Shown one piece after another: positions 61,680 to 64,000 of a DNA stretch of 64,000 nt (position 1 is its first letter; each line of letters begins with the position of its first letter). The stretch is from Stenotrophomonas lactitubi (GTDB taxonomy: Bacteria; Pseudomonadota; Gammaproteobacteria; Xanthomonadales; Xanthomonadaceae), in contig NZ_PHQX01000001.1 in the NCBI RefSeq assembly GCF_002803515.1, positions 1,922,001 through 1,986,000 of the forward strand. The letters run 5' to 3'. Position numbers and translations under genes: made by a program. The notes below the pieces were generated by a model that was not told where the DNA came from, made no database searches, and saw only the letters and a list, made by a program, of their open reading frames with translations.

Positions 61680-64000
61680 TTACCGCGACATCGAATACGG
61701 CGCCTGCGCGCCCTGCCCCGGCCAGTTCTTGTTCGGTTCGGCCTGCATGGTGAAATGCAGCTCGCCACCAGCCAGGATCTCATCGTGGCGCAGGAAGGTG
61801 CGCTGCAACGGCTTGCCGTTGAGGGTCACGCTGCCGACATAGGTGTGCTTGTCGTCCAGGCCTTCGGCCACGATGGTGAACGTCTTTCCGTTCGGCAACC
61901 GCATTGCGGTCTTCGGCAGGAACGGCCGGCCGAGGATGTACTCGCCCGAGCCCGGCGCCACCGGGTAGAAGCCCAGCGCGGTGAACACATACCACGCCGA
62001 CATCTGGCCCACGTCATCGTTGCCGGCCAGACCATCGGGGCGATCGGCATACTGCGTGTCCATGATCTGCTTCAGGCGTGCCTGCGTGCGCCACGGCTGG
62101 CCGGCATACGAGTACAGGTAGGCCACGTGATGGCTGGGTTCGTTGCCATGCGCATACCAGCCGATCAGGCCGGTGATGTCTTCCATGTGTTCGAAGATGG
62201 CCGGATCGACCTTGGCGTTGAACACTTCATCCAGGCGCGCCAGCAGCTTGTCGCTGCCACCATGTGCGGCGGCCAGACCAGCCACGTCCTGCGGCACGTA
62301 CCACGAGTACTGCCAGGCATTGCCCTCGGTGTAGTCGGTGCCGTAGCCGCTGGCGCTGGGGTCGAACGGGGTGCGGAAGTTGCCATCGCGCTTGCGCGCA
62401 CGCATGAAGCCGGTGTCCTTGTCGAAGGCATTGCGCCAGTTGCCGGCACGCTTGTCGAAGGTTGCCGCCACATCGGCCTTGCCCATCGCCTGTGCCATGC
62501 GCGCGATGGTCCAGTCATCGAAGGCGTACTCCAGCGTCTTGCTGGCCGCTTCGCCTTCTTCGTCGATCGGCACGTAGCCCAGCTCACGGTACTGCGCGAT
62601 GCCATCGTAAGGACCGTAGTTGGCGGTCTCCACCATCGCCTTAAGCGCCTTGTCCGCGTCGAAACCACGGATACCCTTCACGTAGGCATCGGCGATCACC
62701 GGCACCGCGTGGTAGCCGATCATGCACCAGTCTTCCAGGCCATGGAACGACCACACCGGCAACATGCCGTAAGGGCTGTGCTCGTGATGGGCCAGCATGG
62801 AATTGACGAAGTCGCTGTTGCGCTTTTCCGGCTGCACCAGGGTCAGCAACGGGTGCAGCGCCCGATAGGTATCCCACAGCGAGAACGTCGAATAGTTGGT
62901 GTAGCCCTTGGCCTGATGCACCGCATTGTCAGAGCCGCGGTATTGGCCGTCGGCATCCATGAACAGCGTTGGCCCCAGCAGCGTGTGGTACAGCGCGGTG
63001 TAGGCGCTGCGACGCGCGTGCTCCGGCGCGTCGATATCCAGCACCGACAACGCCTGCGTCCACTCCTGCTTTGCCTGCACGCGCACGCGGTCGAAATCGA
63101 AGTCGGCCACTTCGGCATCCAGGTTGGCGATGGCGCCGGCCTCGCTGACCGGCGAGATCGCCACCTTCACCACCAGCGGCGCCTCCAGCTTGCCGAAGTC
63201 GAAGGTGCCCACCAGCTGCCGCCCCTCGATCTGCGCGCGCTGCTTCGGGTCCTTCTCGCCCGGGGGCGCAAAGCCCTTGTAGACGATGTTCTGTTCGGTG
63301 TTGTGCAGTTCGTGGCTGGCCAGGGGCCGCGAGAAGCGCATCGCGAAGTACAGCTGGCGGCCGGCGGCCCAGCCGCGGGTCTCGCGGAAGCCGGTGACGG
63401 TGCCATCGTCGCGCACGCGTACCCGTGACCACAGGATCTTGCCCGGGTAGTCATACATGCTGGTGCGCATGTCCAGCAACACCTTGGCCTCGGTGCCCTT
63501 GGGGAACGCATAGCGATGCACGCCCACGCGCGCGCTGGTGGTCAGCTCAGCACGCACCTTGTAGTCGTCCAGGGTGACTGCGTAGTAACCCGGCTCGGCC
63601 TTTTCGTCGTCGTGGCGGAAGCGCGAGGCGTAACCACTCTTGGGCTTCTCGGGGTCGCCGCGCTCCAGGCCCGGGTTCCCGGTGAACGGCATCAGCAGGA
63701 TGTCGCCCAGGTCTGAATGCCCCGTGCCGGAAAAATGCGTGTGCGAGAAGCCGACGATGCTGCTGTCGTCATAGCGATAGCCCGCCGCCCAGCCATAGGC
63801 CTTCTCTCGCGGCTGGATGCGCGTGTCGGGGCTGAGCTGGACCATGCCGAACGGCACCGTTGCGCCGGGGTACGTGTGCCCCTCACCGCCGGTACCGATG
63901 AACGGATCGACCGAGGCATAGGCCTTGTCGGCGGCAGTCCTGGCCGGGGCGGCCACAGCCAGGCCGGAGGCGAACATCGCCGTAGCGGCGACAGCGATCA
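61680..64000 (-). CDS. GH92-family glycosidase (alpha-mannosidase-like), 5' end outside window
   Basis: About 773 codons are visible; the reading frame continues through the right edge. Residues coded beyond the Met at 63977 (IAVAATAMFASGLAVAAPA) look like a signal peptide, so the true start lies outside. The N-terminal motif VDPFIGTGGEGHTYPGATVPFGMVQLSPDT and GFSHTHFSGTGHSDLGDILLMP are diagnostic. So are DWCMIGYHAVPVIADAY and GNDDVGQMSAWYVFTALGFYPVAPGSGEY at the C-terminus. GH92 enzymes are calcium-dependent exo-alpha-mannosidases that trim mannose from glycans. It is exported, probably to the periplasm. Confidence 0.93.
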   Translation of the reverse strand, partial: IAVAATAMFASGLAVAAPARTAADKAYASVDPFIGTGGEGHTYPGATVPFGMVQLSPDTRIQPREKAYGWAAGYRYDDSSIVGFSHTHFSGTGHSDLGDILLMPFTGNPGLERGDPEKPKSGYASRFRHDDEKAEPGYYAVTLDDYKVRAELTTSARVGVHRYAFPKGTEAKVLLDMRTSMYDYPGKILWSRVRVRDDGTVTGFRETRGWAAGRQLYFAMRFSRPLASHELHNTEQNIVYKGFAPPGEKDPKQRAQIEGRQLVGTFDFGKLEAPLVVKVAISPVSEAGAIANLDAEVADFDFDRVRVQAKQEWTQALSVLDIDAPEHARRSAYTALYHTLLGPTLFMDADGQYRGSDNAVHQAKGYTNYSTFSLWDTYRALHPLLTLVQPEKRNSDFVNSMLAHHEHSPYGMLPVWSFHGLEDWCMIGYHAVPVIADAYVKGIRGFDADKALKAMVETANYGPYDGIAQYRELGYVPIDEEGEAASKTLEYAFDDWTIARMAQAMGKADVAATFDKRAGNWRNAFDKDTGFMRARKRDGNFRTPFDPSASGYGTDYTEGNAWQYSWYVPQDVAGLAAAHGGSDKLLARLDEVFNAKVDPAIFEHMEDITGLIGWYAHGNEPSHHVAYLYSYAGQPWRTQARLKQIMDTQYADRPDGLAGNDDVGQMSAWYVFTALGFYPVAPGSGEYILGRPFLPKTAMRLPNGKTFTIVAEGLDDKHTYVGSVTLNGKPLQRTFLRHDEILAGGELHFTMQAEPNKNWPGQGAQAPYSMSR

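Noticed and set aside
61584..63428. 614-codon open frame on the plus strand
   Set aside because: Antisense to the GH92 gene. The GH92 motifs are unmistakable on the minus strand; the other frame is a by-product of high GC with no recognisable fold.

Overview
The window is chromosomal DNA from a Stenotrophomonas, most likely the S. maltophilia complex. The base composition is very GC-rich. It carries blaL1, the class B3 metallo-beta-lactamase typical of that group (40813-41682). Many intergenic gaps hold short hairpins bounded by GTAG, the hallmark of the SMAG palindromes of S. maltophilia. No tRNA, rRNA, CRISPR array, insertion sequence or prophage was seen. Coding density is high and many operons are coupled through ATGA or GTGA overlaps.

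Region 1 (1-10.4 kb) is an ECF sigma/ChrR-type anti-sigma stress module. The sigma-anti-sigma-epimerase operon reads leftward. A secreted unknown protein and a long lipid-modification operon read rightward: desaturase, FAD oxidase, DUF1365, two Cfa-like methyltransferases, DUF2878, DUF1295 and a Blc lipocalin. I found the same bipartite promoter, TGCATCCA-N15-CGTA(G/C)A, in front of all three units, which ties them into one self-controlled regulon. Region 2 (10.5-15.3 kb) has an SPFH/zinc-ribbon/small membrane protein trio and a Tat-exported tyrosinase. Region 3 (15.3-21.6 kb) is an iron-siderophore locus: TetR regulator, operator palindrome, siderophore-interacting reductase, TonB receptor, DUF3649, PepSY, DUF3325. 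Region 4 (21.6-28.2 kb) is mixed housekeeping: CDF transporter, two DNA glycosylases, a GGDEF protein, TraX-like protein, proline iminopeptidase.

Region 5 (28.2-32.3 kb) is a magnesium operon with a 29-codon leader beginning MDPDP, like enterobacterial MgtL, then a small MgtE-N-like protein, MgtA and MgtC. Region 6 (32.5-36.6 kb) holds a FixLJ-type two-component pair and membrane proteins. Region 7 (36.7-41.7 kb) is a fecI-fecR-fecA-like iron signalling set with a Fur-like box, followed by blaL1 behind a 12-bp-stem hairpin. Region 8 (41.8-51.6 kb) contains a copL/DUF411 copper pair, a YdeP-type molybdoenzyme with FdhD, a carboxymuconolactone decarboxylase-like protein with its AraC neighbour, and an MFS-TetR efflux operon under a perfect 30-bp palindrome.

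Region 9 (51.7-59.7 kb) looks like a zinc-starvation regulon: DUF2796 protein, ABC transporter, two tandem DUF3299 lipoproteins, MerC-like protein, a TonB receptor and an AraC regulator. Two near-identical Zur-like boxes (TGTTAY-N3-GTAACA) lie in its divergent promoters. Region 10 (59.7-64 kb) has a LysR/SDR divergent pair, a cluster of SMAG hairpins, and a GH92 glycosidase cut by the right edge. All family names come from reading the translated sequences; no database search was run.
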